Below are positions 4,528 through 11,502 of a DNA stretch of 11,773 nucleotides, piece by piece (the first letter of the stretch is position 1; each line of letters starts with the position of its first letter). The notes beneath the pieces are model-generated. The model worked only from the letters and a program-made list of their open reading frames with translations. It searched no databases and had not been told where the DNA came from. Source of the DNA: a bacterium (GTDB lineage: Bacteria; Sumerlaeota; Sumerlaeia; MVZB01); assembly GCA_023480605.1 (NCBI GenBank), contig JAMCWS010000102.1:1-11773 (forward strand), read 5' to 3'. Both the position numbers and the translations under genes were made by a program.

Positions 4528-7072
4528 GCGCCGTCTCCCTTCTCCATAATCGCAGATTGAGAAGCGTCACGGTCAGAATGCCCACGAACAACACAAAACC
4601 GATGGCGGCGCCGTAACCGAAATGTGAAAAACGGAAGGCGACGTGATACATCCGCAGGGCCGGCAGCATCGTGGCCATGCCCGGGCCGCCGTCGGTCAGC
4701 AGCAGCACGCTGAAAAAGTCCTGAAGCACACCGATCATGGTCAGGATCACCAGCAAGCGGGTCTGGCCGCCCACCAGCGGGATGTCGATGTGCCACAGCC
4801 GCTTCCAGACACTGGCGCCGTCCATCCGGTAGGCCTCGTAAATCGACGGGCCGATCTGTTGCAGGCCGGCCATGTAAATCAGCAGCCCCAGCGCCCCGAC
4901 CCACGGGAAACCCATCATGACGATCGACCCCAAAGCGGTGTCGGGGTCGCCCAGCCAGACGTGCTGCAGGCCGGTCGTGCCCAGTGCGCGCTCGACCCGC
5001 TCCAGCAGGCCGTTGAGCAGCCCCAGGTTGGGGTCGTAGATGAATTTCCAGATGAGGATCATCACGATGCCGGGGGCGACCATCGGCACGAGGAAGGCGG
5101 TGCGGTAAAACGAGCGCCAGTGTCCGCCCCGGAGGCTCATGATGAGTTCGGCCACGAGGAAGGGAACCACCGTGGACTTGAACAGGCCGGCGGCGATGAG
5201 GATCGCCAGGTTGCCCAGGCCCGTGAACAGGTAGATGTCGCGCGCCATGCGACGGAAGTTGTCCAGGCCGTTGAAGGTCGCCTGGACTCCCTCTTCCCAG
5301 TGGGTGAAGGCGTGGCAGAGGCCCGAGATCACGGGAAAGTAATTGAACGTCGCGAGCAGGGCGAAGGTGGGCAGGAGCAGCACGAAAGTCAGCGGGGCGT
5401 AATGGGCGCCGTAGCGACGGCGGCTCAGCGCGTGGGAGACCGCCGCGAAAACGGCCAGCCCCGCCAGCAGCAGGAGCACCATCAGGCCGCCATTCTCGAT
5501 CGGGTTGAAGGGATTTCGGGGCGGCGGGGTCCGGAAGCCGACCTCGTCGCGCGTGGCGGGATTCCAGTCCAGGTTGAGCTGGCTGACGATGCGGGGCAGG
5601 GCTCGCTCCATGGCCGCCTGGTATTGGCGCAGGAAGGTGTCTTCGTCGATGCGGCCGGCGAAGAACTCCTGGGCCAGCGTCGCCCAGTCGAAGATGCTTT
5701 CCTGTTCGTTCCCCAGGCCGACGAAGGTCACTTTCTCGTAGCCGCGGCCGATGAAGGGCTCGTACTTGGCGGCCAGGTCGCCGGGCAGTTTGACGCCCTT
5801 GATGGCCAGGGGGCCAGCGATCGGCCAGTCGTTGGCCAGGGTTTCGCGCACCAGCACTTCGCCCATCGAGGGCGAGGCCAGGAAGCGCATAAAGTCGACC
5901 ACGCGCTCGACGTGGGCCGGGTCGATGCTCCGCTTGTCGGTGATGACGTAATAAGTGCCGGCGCCCCCCACGCCACGGAAGGGGGCCAGGCAATAAGGAT
6001 CGCGCGTGATGGGCGGGATCGTCATCACGCCCCAACGGAAGCGATCCTCGGGCCGCAGGTCCCGCATGTTGAAATCGAGCGCGACGACGACGCCGCTGCT
6101 TTCGAACATCATCGCCGCGCGCTGCTTGAGGAAAAGCTGGTTGGCCATGCCCATGTCGGTGCCGGCCCAGCCAGGCTCCCAATAGCGGCTGAAGCGCTTG
6201 AGCTGGCGGTAAAGCGCCCGGAAACGGTCCGAATCGAACCGAAAGCGGCCGTCGCGGAAGGCCATCAGTTGCCGCTCGACGTCGATCACCACTTCGGCGT
6301 CGTTGAAGCGGTCGGTCAGGTCGAGCTTGAAATTGCCGTTGTCTTCGGGGGTGTAGTCCCAGTCGCCCGGCTGCGCCATGAACAGGGGCACCAGGTCGCG
6401 GCAGTAAGCGTCGCTGAAAAAGCGAACGAGCCAGGCGGTCACGCCGATGTAGAAGTCGTGGAAGTCGCCGGGCAGTGCGAAGGGGACATAGCCGGCGCGT
6501 TGGATGGTTTCGCACTGGCCGAGTAACTCTTCCCAGGTGCGCGGTGGCTTGAGGCCCAGGCGGTCGAAAATCTCCTGGTTGTAAACGATGCCGATGTCGA
6601 TCGTGTCGAGCGCGATAGCGTAGATCTGTCCCGAGATGTCGTAATGGCGCAGGAGCGTCATGTCCATCGTCTCGGCCCACGGGCGGCCGGTGTAGGGATT
6701 GACCTGCTCCAGGTAGGAATTGAGGCTGACCCATTTACCCTGCTTGCCGTAAGTGGGGGTTTGCTCGCCGTTGTAAATGTCGGGCGCCATCGCCAGGCCG
6801 CCCGCGAACTTGGTGCGGATCCACGTCTCCATGTTCTGCGGCACGACGGTCAGTTTGACGCGGATTTCGGGGTGGATTCGTTCGTAGCGGCGGATGATTT
6901 CCTCGAAGGCCGGCTTGTAGTTGACATTCTCCGAGGCGAAGTGGATTTCGTCGATGACGGTGGGTCCTGGCGGGGCGGCCGCCGGCGCGCGCGACTGCGC
7001 CGTCGCCCAGCTCAGCGCCGCCCCAACGATAAGTTTCACCGAATCCGCGAATAGGCACGAAATGCCCCGCAT
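4520..7072 (-). CDS. Fused sugar-binding protein and MalF-type permease (CUT1 ABC importer)
   Basis: The 850-aa product joins two subunits that are normally separate. Residues 1-30 are a signal-like segment (SVKLIVGAALSWATAQ). Residues about 36-520 are a family-1 extracellular solute-binding protein, with IHFASENVNYKPAFEEIIRRY, APDIYNGE and DIGIVYNQEIFDRLGLKPPRTWEELL. An extra membrane span at about 528-549 (GLMVLLLLAGLAVFAAV), followed by SRRRYG, brings the chain into the cytoplasm. The MalF-type permease fills about 555-850, with the EAA motif EAYRMDGASVWKRLWHIDIP near 746-765 and SVLLLTDGGPG. The topology is consistent: binding domain outside, positive residues inside. Start ATG 7072 was chosen for the signal peptide and a GGTGG element about 9 nt upstream; the open frame continues 88 codons further but that part lacks family features. 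It overlaps the MalG-type gene. No internal stop or frame change is seen, so the fusion appears real. Confidence 0.9.
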   Translation of the reverse strand: MRGISCLFADSVKLIVGAALSWATAQSRAPAAAPPGPTVIDEIHFASENVNYKPAFEEIIRRYERIHPEIRVKLTVVPQNMETWIRTKFAGGLAMAPDIYNGEQTPTYGKQGKWVSLNSYLEQVNPYTGRPWAETMDMTLLRHYDISGQIYAIALDTIDIGIVYNQEIFDRLGLKPPRTWEELLGQCETIQRAGYVPFALPGDFHDFYIGVTAWLVRFFSDAYCRDLVPLFMAQPGDWDYTPEDNGNFKLDLTDRFNDAEVVIDVERQLMAFRDGRFRFDSDRFRALYRQLKRFSRYWEPGWAGTDMGMANQLFLKQRAAMMFESSGVVVALDFNMRDLRPEDRFRWGVMTIPPITRDPYCLAPFRGVGGAGTYYVITDKRSIDPAHVERVVDFMRFLASPSMGEVLVRETLANDWPIAGPLAIKGVKLPGDLAAKYEPFIGRGYEKVTFVGLGNEQESIFDWATLAQEFFAGRIDEDTFLRQYQAAMERALPRIVSQLNLDWNPATRDEVGFRTPPPRNPFNPIENGGLMVLLLLAGLAVFAAVSHALSRRRYGAHYAPLTFVLLLPTFALLATFNYFPVISGLCHAFTHWEEGVQATFNGLDNFRRMARDIYLFTGLGNLAILIAAGLFKSTVVPFLVAELIMSLRGGHWRSFYRTAFLVPMVAPGIVMILIWKFIYDPNLGLLNGLLERVERALGTTGLQHVWLGDPDTALGSIVMMGFPWVGALGLLIYMAGLQQIGPSIYEAYRMDGASVWKRLWHIDIPLVGGQTRLLVILTMIGVLQDFFSVLLLTDGGPGMATMLPALRMYHVAFRFSHFGYGAAIGFVLFVGILTVTLLNLRLWRRETALE

Positions 7073-7416
7073 CGGAAACGTCCACCGGTTTTTGTGATGA
7101 AAGCGATTGGAGCCGGCGCCCTGAGGGCGGACGGCCGACTCGTCAAGGACATGATCAGCCAAAGGGGGAATGAAGACAACCAAAAGCGCTCTCGACGGGC
7201 GAAGTTGCCGAGGTGAACCCCACGTAGCATGCCGCGTCCTGCCGCCGCCCCGGCAGCATGAATTCGCTTTGATCGGTTCGGCGTTCAGGCATTTTGGAGT
7301 CTCGCGGATTGTCTGCCAACCCAAACGAATCGCCAAGTCCGGTCAGAATAAAAAACCGTCCAACTTGCGCCCGATTGGAGGGCGGAGTCGATGAAGCATA
7401 CGGCATGCCCGTGCTG
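7073..7416. other. Gene-free leader of the transporter operon
   Basis: These 344 bases hold no convincing gene on either strand. Items seen are a terminator for the upstream beta-helix gene (7347-7383) and a 6-bp inverted repeat CTGCCG/CGGCAG (7239-7244, 7251-7256). A 5-bp hairpin CGCCC-TGA-GGGCG (7117-7129) lies about 45 nt before the transporter start. A weak minus-strand promoter match is also present (TTGTCT at 7179-7174, 17 nt, GATCAT at 7156-7151, each four of six). No known riboswitch was recognised. Confidence 0.45.
7347..7383 (-). terminator. Probable intrinsic terminator of the beta-helix gene
   Basis: On the minus strand, about 34 nt after the TGA at 7417, CCTCCAA and TTGGACGG pair around an 11-nt loop (5 bp, one mismatch, then 2 or more bp). 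TTTTTTATT follows directly. Stem plus T-run in the right position and orientation support a Rho-independent terminator separating this gene from the transporter genes. Confidence 0.55.
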
Positions 7417-9414
7417 TCACTCGTATAAAGCCCACTGCTCCACATCATTCTTGGGATTGAGAATTCGCACCTTGGCCGTCGTTGAAGGGCCATCTATTCC
7501 TCCGGAACTGGGCGTCACGGTCACGGTCCAGGTGTCCCCGTATTGCACGAGATCCATTTCGAGCATATCGGTGATTTCTGGTTTGGGGCCGTGGGCGACA
7601 AGATCGCCGCGCGTGCTTGACCAAGCATAAGTGTATTGAATGCTCCCGCCGCCGGTCACCGTGCTGGGGGTCGTCAGTTCACAGGAAACCGCAAGCCGCA
7701 TGCCGGCGGCCGTCGGCACGGGAGGCGTGGGTGTCGGTGTGGGCGTTGGGGTTGGCGTGGGAGTGGGTTCGACGCCGCTTTGATACTCATACGCGCCGAT
7801 GTCGAAGGCCAGGTCTTGTGGGCGGACGATCCCATCATAATCTCGCTCGCGGCCGGAATCGACGCCGGCATTAATGGCCGGGCTGAGCTGCTGAAGATGA
7901 AAGTCCATGGCAGCGACGTCGATGAATAAAGGATTCTCGTTGATGCTATCGGAGTCCCATTCCGGGGCTGGGCCGGCGTTATAGACCAGGTTGTGACTCG
8001 CGTTCAACGCCGAGGAATCCGCACTCGGCCCAAATTGATAATAGGTCTGTTCGGATTCGGCATACAGGATATTATTCTGCACCGTGATTCGGCCGGCGCC
8101 GGCCCGCTCAATGAAGAGTTGCGCATTGCTGTCGGACCCCAGCGTGCCATTGTCATAGAGAACGTTATTCTGGATGAAGACCGTTCCCTGTGGGTCGTTG
8201 ACACGCAGCCCTCCCCAATCCGCGCCCACGATGATGTTGTTGTAAACATAGATCGTCCCCAGCACCTCCGTGCCGCCGTCGCTGCCCCCGAGAAGGATGT
8301 TGTTGCGTAATTGTAAGGAACTCGAGATCAGATTGTCATGGATGCGAATGTTATCCATGCGGTCACCGGCCTCATGCCCGAAAAGTTGGATGGCCCGTCT
8401 GCCGCGTTGATCTTGAATCTGGTTCCAGCCGAAATCAATATTCTGATTGGTACCGAACCCTTGGATATAAAAGCCAACCCCATCCTCCCAGTCACCTTGG
8501 CCATTGTTGCGCAGGAGGTTGCCAAAGATTTTATAATCCGCGCTGTTGCCCGCGATCCCAATCGCAGTCGAGGAAAGGGCGTCGTATAAATAGTTGCCGA
8601 CCGCGCGATGCCCATTCCCGCTCATCTGGAGCATGCCCTCGTATGGGGCAAGCCCCTGAGTGAACCTCAGGTTGGCGAAGATGTAATAGGTCATCGTTTG
8701 ATCCATGTATATTCCCCGCCGCAGCGGTTGCGGGGCGTTGATGAGAGGCGGGTCTCCCGGATATCCGATATAGGCGACAGGCCGGTCGGCCGTGCCGTTA
8801 GGGTCCGTATCGGGGTGTAGGAGTAGAACGGCATCCCAGCCCGGATAGGCGGGATCAGCGCTGCTGAAGACGCCGCCCTTGATGTAAACGGTGTCGCCCG
8901 CCTGCATCACCTCTCGCGGGCGATAAAGCGTCTCGAACGGGGCGTCATAGGATCCGGGATTTGCATCGTCGGCGTTGGCCGCCCCCGGAATGACAAAATA
9001 AATCTGTCCATCGCGAACCGTAAAGGGCAATGGGTTACTGGACCGGCCGTCGACCGTGACGACCAGGTCTCCGGATACGGTGGCGGGCCCGGGCTGGACC
9101 ACGATCATGTCCATGTTGCGAGCGGCGGCGTTATCGGAGCCCCAGATCACGTAACGGGCAACCTCATGGCCGCCCATAGTGACGGTGGAGTCGCCACGAG
9201 CGGCGCCGAATTCCTCACCCCAAATCGTGACGAAGGCGCCAAGATTATCCTGCCCGCCGGTGTTGGGACCCGACTCCAGGTCGGTGAAGAAAAGCGCGGG
9301 GGGTGGGGGCGATGGGCCCGCCTGCCCCTTCGCTTTATCCGGCGGGAAGAAAATAACCAGGATCGCAAGGCTTATCATTCCATACGCAAGCAAGGAAAGT
9401 TTGACGGATTTCAT
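7417..9414 (-). CDS. Secreted right-handed beta-helix protein with IPT/TIG and PKD-like domains
   Basis: A 665-aa exported multidomain protein. Residues 1-32 are a signal peptide (KSVKLSLLAYGMISLAILVIFF, with likely cleavage after KGQA). An IPT/TIG immunoglobulin-like domain spans about 40-134 (TIWGEEFG, STVTMGGHEVARYVIWGSD). From about 150 to 500 there is a parallel beta-helix rich in Asn-containing turns (NLLRNNG, IHDNLISSS, VYNNIIVGA, IQNNVLYDNG, VQNNILYAE), the fold of polysaccharide lyases and related binding or cleaving proteins. The segment DFHLQQLSPAINAG through FDIGAYEY resembles the 'choice-of-anchor Q' region that follows such helices. A Thr-Pro repeat linker (about 549-567) leads to a C-terminal PKD/Ig-like domain (569-665). 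I see no defined catalytic residues, so an enzyme or an adhesin are both possible. ATG 9414 was chosen because AGGAGG lies 7 nt upstream; the in-frame ATG at 9471 has no SD. Confidence 0.88.
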   Translation of the reverse strand: MKSVKLSLLAYGMISLAILVIFFPPDKAKGQAGPSPPPPALFFTDLESGPNTGGQDNLGAFVTIWGEEFGAARGDSTVTMGGHEVARYVIWGSDNAAARNMDMIVVQPGPATVSGDLVVTVDGRSSNPLPFTVRDGQIYFVIPGAANADDANPGSYDAPFETLYRPREVMQAGDTVYIKGGVFSSADPAYPGWDAVLLLHPDTDPNGTADRPVAYIGYPGDPPLINAPQPLRRGIYMDQTMTYYIFANLRFTQGLAPYEGMLQMSGNGHRAVGNYLYDALSSTAIGIAGNSADYKIFGNLLRNNGQGDWEDGVGFYIQGFGTNQNIDFGWNQIQDQRGRRAIQLFGHEAGDRMDNIRIHDNLISSSLQLRNNILLGGSDGGTEVLGTIYVYNNIIVGADWGGLRVNDPQGTVFIQNNVLYDNGTLGSDSNAQLFIERAGAGRITVQNNILYAESEQTYYQFGPSADSSALNASHNLVYNAGPAPEWDSDSINENPLFIDVAAMDFHLQQLSPAINAGVDSGRERDYDGIVRPQDLAFDIGAYEYQSGVEPTPTPTPTPTPTPTPPVPTAAGMRLAVSCELTTPSTVTGGGSIQYTYAWSSTRGDLVAHGPKPEITDMLEMDLVQYGDTWTVTVTPSSGGIDGPSTTAKVRILNPKNDVEQWALYE
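7722..7770 (-). repeat. Thr-Pro dipeptide repeat tract in the beta-helix gene
   Basis: A low-complexity stretch of GGNGTN-type hexamers on the plus strand encodes seven TP pairs plus a PPVP tail. Different codons are used along the run, so it is kept as protein sequence rather than being a fresh slippage product. Such linkers separate extracellular domains and are often O-glycosylated. Confidence 0.7.
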
Positions 9415-9550
9415 CACGCGCCTCCTGGCTTTTTCGAACCCAATCGAATGAAATGACGTCGTGCGTGCCATGATTTATTTTTGGCGTCTTGAGGCCTGTT
9501 GGTGAAAAAAACCTGACGCGTGCCGAAACCCGCCGCCACGCACACTGATC
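9415..9550. other. Intergenic region with terminator-like hairpin of the metallopeptidase gene
   Basis: After the TGA at 9551 (minus strand), GCGTG (9541-9537 on the complement) pairs with CACGC (9522-9518), and two G-U pairs may extend the stem. Seven T follow about five bases later (9511-9505). This is a weak but plausible terminator that would separate the PAAR/peptidase unit from the beta-helix gene. The remaining bases form the beta-helix leader, with AGGAGG about 7 nt before ATG 9414. No clear promoter hexamers were found. Confidence 0.4.
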
Positions 9551-10435
9551 TCACCGAACGACTTCAGGCGGAAATTCGCCGAGCACATCATGGTAAACGG
9601 GATGGTTCAGAACGATTTCGCGCACACGGGCGCCCAGGTACTCGGTGCCGCTATACGTCGCATTGCGCCCGCGGAGTTGACGTGCATGTAAGTAACGGTT
9701 GGCTTCGGCGATCGCTTCGCCGGAACTTCGGGTGTTTCCACGGTAAACGCCCATTTCCACCAACCCCCGAAACCAGTTGTACATGTAGTTGTAATTCGCG
9801 CGCGAAAGGGACCGCATGAAGCCGTATCGGACGTCGATACAATGGCCGGCTTCGTGATAGAGAGTCGTGCACAGGTGCGTCGGGTCGTCATACCAGTTCT
9901 GAATTGAAGGCTCCCCTGCCAGCAGGTCCGCGCAATCGGCGTTCAGCGAGTGATACGAAATCTCCATGGCTGCCTGGGATTCCAGGACGACGCCTCGGCC
10001 GCGGACGCCGGGGGAAGCCGGGCGCGTGTTGCCGCCCGTGCGAACCGTCCCCGTCCCGACCGGGCCGACACGGAAGTCGGCAACAATCCGGGGAATCGCC
10101 TGGATGTGGCTGACCGGCATACGATTCAGAGAACGGGCGATCAGGACCAATTGGCGCGCCGTGACGTCGAAGACGCTCAGCGTGCGCCCCCCGGCCGGCG
10201 CAGGCGTGTCCACCCCCCACGTCGATGGGTCGGGCCAGCGTTTGCGCGAGACAATCCGATGCACCTGGCGCTCGCGCCGGTGGGTGCGCTCGTTCTCGCC
10301 AAAACGGAACAGGCAGTTCGCCGGCGCGACGGCGCCGGGGCAGCGGTACTTCACCATCTCGCGTATGTCAAGGAGGGCGGTCGCCGTCGTGCTGCCCTGG
10401 ATGGTTCCGCCCAAACGGCCCTGATTCTGGCACAT
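9551..10435 (-). CDS. HEAGH zinc-metallopeptidase-like protein, probable injection-system cargo
   Basis: A 294-aa protein of no family that I can name. Residues 191-205 (TLYHEAGHCIDVRYG) hold a canonical HExxH zinc site with His194, Glu195 and His198. About 45 residues later SSGEAIAEANRYL offers Glu240 or Glu244 as a gluzincin-type third ligand. Around it are TYHS/YDDPTHLC-like stretches and Tyr/Asn-rich YNYMYNWFRGL. The first 150 residues are basic and Cys-containing, with GNTRPASPGVRGRGV, and show no known motif. There is no signal peptide or membrane span. ATG 10435 is preceded by AAGGA 8 nt upstream and lies only 11 nt after the stop of a PAAR-like spike gene, so the two are co-transcribed. 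This arrangement suggests a toxin or effector delivered on the spike, a proteolytic cargo rather than a housekeeping enzyme. No immunity gene was recognised next to it. The motif is firm; the effector role is inferred. Confidence 0.75.
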   Translation of the reverse strand: MCQNQGRLGGTIQGSTTATALLDIREMVKYRCPGAVAPANCLFRFGENERTHRRERQVHRIVSRKRWPDPSTWGVDTPAPAGGRTLSVFDVTARQLVLIARSLNRMPVSHIQAIPRIVADFRVGPVGTGTVRTGGNTRPASPGVRGRGVVLESQAAMEISYHSLNADCADLLAGEPSIQNWYDDPTHLCTTLYHEAGHCIDVRYGFMRSLSRANYNYMYNWFRGLVEMGVYRGNTRSSGEAIAEANRYLHARQLRGRNATYSGTEYLGARVREIVLNHPVYHDVLGEFPPEVVR

Positions 10436-10446
10436 TTCTCATTCCT

Positions 10447-11502
10447 TCATTCGCCCGGGGCTTGGTCCTCGTAACCTCCCTCCGCTTCAGGATCGGATTC
10501 CGGCACTACCGGTCCGGGTCCCGTTGACTCCATGTTCCATCCCTCCAGCCCGAGCTTGAACGGCCCGGCCGGAACGTTCTCCAGCCGGTCGCCATCTTCG
10601 CCAAGCTGGCCCGTGCGCGAGGTGCCGTCGGCAAATTCGATCACGTATTTCCGGCCCGCGAACGGCTGGCCGAGATGATCCTTCGGATTCAGCCATAGAT
10701 CGCAGGTCAGGACCAGGTCGTCGGATTCGACCTCCTCGGACTGCCAACGGACCCGGAAGTAATACAGGAGCGGTTGATTGTCGCCCTGCGCGGCGCCGCG
10801 CTTGAGGTCGATTTCGGTATCGATTTGGCTGCGCTGAAAGGTGGTTTGGGCTCGCGAGCCGGTCACCGGCGCCTGGCGCTCGATGATTTGCTGCTCGCCG
10901 CCGCCCGAGCCGCGTTCATAAACGCAGAAGGTCAACTGGCTTCCCTCCGCGATCCCGGCGGTGGCGGCCGTCATTCGGACTGGATCGCCGACACGGGCGC
11001 GGGTGCGCTCCCAGCGGGCCGAGACCAGATGCTCGGTGCGCGCGGCGGCCCGGGTCCGACTCGTGCCGGCTGCGCCGCCGGATGCGCCTTGGGCCGACGC
11101 GGCCGTCCCGCCGCCGTCGCCTGGCTGCGAACTCATTTCATCGGCGGAGGATTCGCCACCTCCGCTGCCGCCACCCGCGCCCCCGCCGCCTCCCCCGCCC
11201 CCGCCGCCTCCGGAGTCGCCGATAATGACCGTTGGCTCACCTTGGACGATTTTGCCCCCGTGAGCCATCTGATCTCCCATCCGGGCGGCGGCCATACCCC
11301 CGATGAAAACGGTCGGCGAGCCTTGCGCGATGGCATTGGGAGGGCCTTTGCATTCGGCCTTGTCCCCCATTCGCGCGGCGGCCAGGAAACCAATGAGGAC
11401 CGTGGTTTCGCAAGGGGGTAAAATGACTCCGCCCACGTGGGGTTTGGGCCCATCGGAGACCGGACAGACATGTTTGTCGGTCATACGTGCGGCTGGTGGC
11501 AT
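10447..11502 (-). CDS. PAAR-like spike-tip protein with C-terminal extension domains
   Basis: A 351-aa protein. Residues 1-95 form a PAAR/DUF4280-like domain, the cone that sharpens the VgrG-type spike of contractile injection systems. It shows PPAARMTDKHVCP, PHVGGVI, and two copies of an AAARMGD ... QG(S/E)PTV(F/I)IG pattern (about 41-68 and 71-95). A poly-Gly linker (97-116) and a disordered Ala/Gly/Ser stretch to about 157 follow. A beta-rich domain (about 160-267, SARWERTRARVGDPVRMTA, FCVYERG) comes next, then a small domain (about 271-322, LNPKDHLGQPFAGRKYVIEF ... DG ... VPAGPFKL). That last domain resembles the 'G-P-Y-DG-G-L-DG-P-G' modules attached to type VI tip proteins and effectors. 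The C-terminus is acidic. The protein starts at ATG 11502, since PPAAR is the usual PAAR start; the SD (GAGG) is weak and distant. No sheath, tube or VgrG gene is in the window. It is followed after 11 nt by a metallopeptidase gene. Confidence 0.85.
   Translation of the reverse strand: MPPAARMTDKHVCPVSDGPKPHVGGVILPPCETTVLIGFLAAARMGDKAECKGPPNAIAQGSPTVFIGGMAAARMGDQMAHGGKIVQGEPTVIIGDSGGGGGGGGGGGAGGGSGGGESSADEMSSQPGDGGGTAASAQGASGGAAGTSRTRAAARTEHLVSARWERTRARVGDPVRMTAATAGIAEGSQLTFCVYERGSGGGEQQIIERQAPVTGSRAQTTFQRSQIDTEIDLKRGAAQGDNQPLLYYFRVRWQSEEVESDDLVLTCDLWLNPKDHLGQPFAGRKYVIEFADGTSRTGQLGEDGDRLENVPAGPFKLGLEGWNMESTGPGPVVPESDPEAEGGYEDQAPGE
11153..11215 (-). repeat. Poly-glycine (GGN) tract in the PAAR gene
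   Basis: A nearly continuous run of GGN codons on the minus strand encodes about 19 Gly within 21 residues, with Ser and Ala interruptions. It forms a flexible hinge between the PAAR cone and the extension domains. The run is prone to length change by slippage. Confidence 0.7.

Noticed and set aside
4643..6526. Long plus-strand open frame of 627 codons
   Set aside because: It lies antisense to the well-supported fused transporter gene. Its composition (Asp, Val, Gln, His-rich without motifs) is typical of a GC-rich shadow frame.
4524..6734. Long minus-strand open frame of 736 codons
   Set aside because: Same-strand shadow of the fused transporter gene in another frame; it is extremely Arg/Pro-rich and shows no domain.
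7073..7336. Start of the fused transporter protein at 7336
   Set aside because: The 88 extra residues lack features and would put the signal segment deep in the chain; ATG 7072 fits better.
7155..7493. Minus-strand open frame of 112 codons in the transporter leader
   Set aside because: It overlaps the end of the beta-helix gene and its probable terminator, has no SD or recognisable motif, and looks random.
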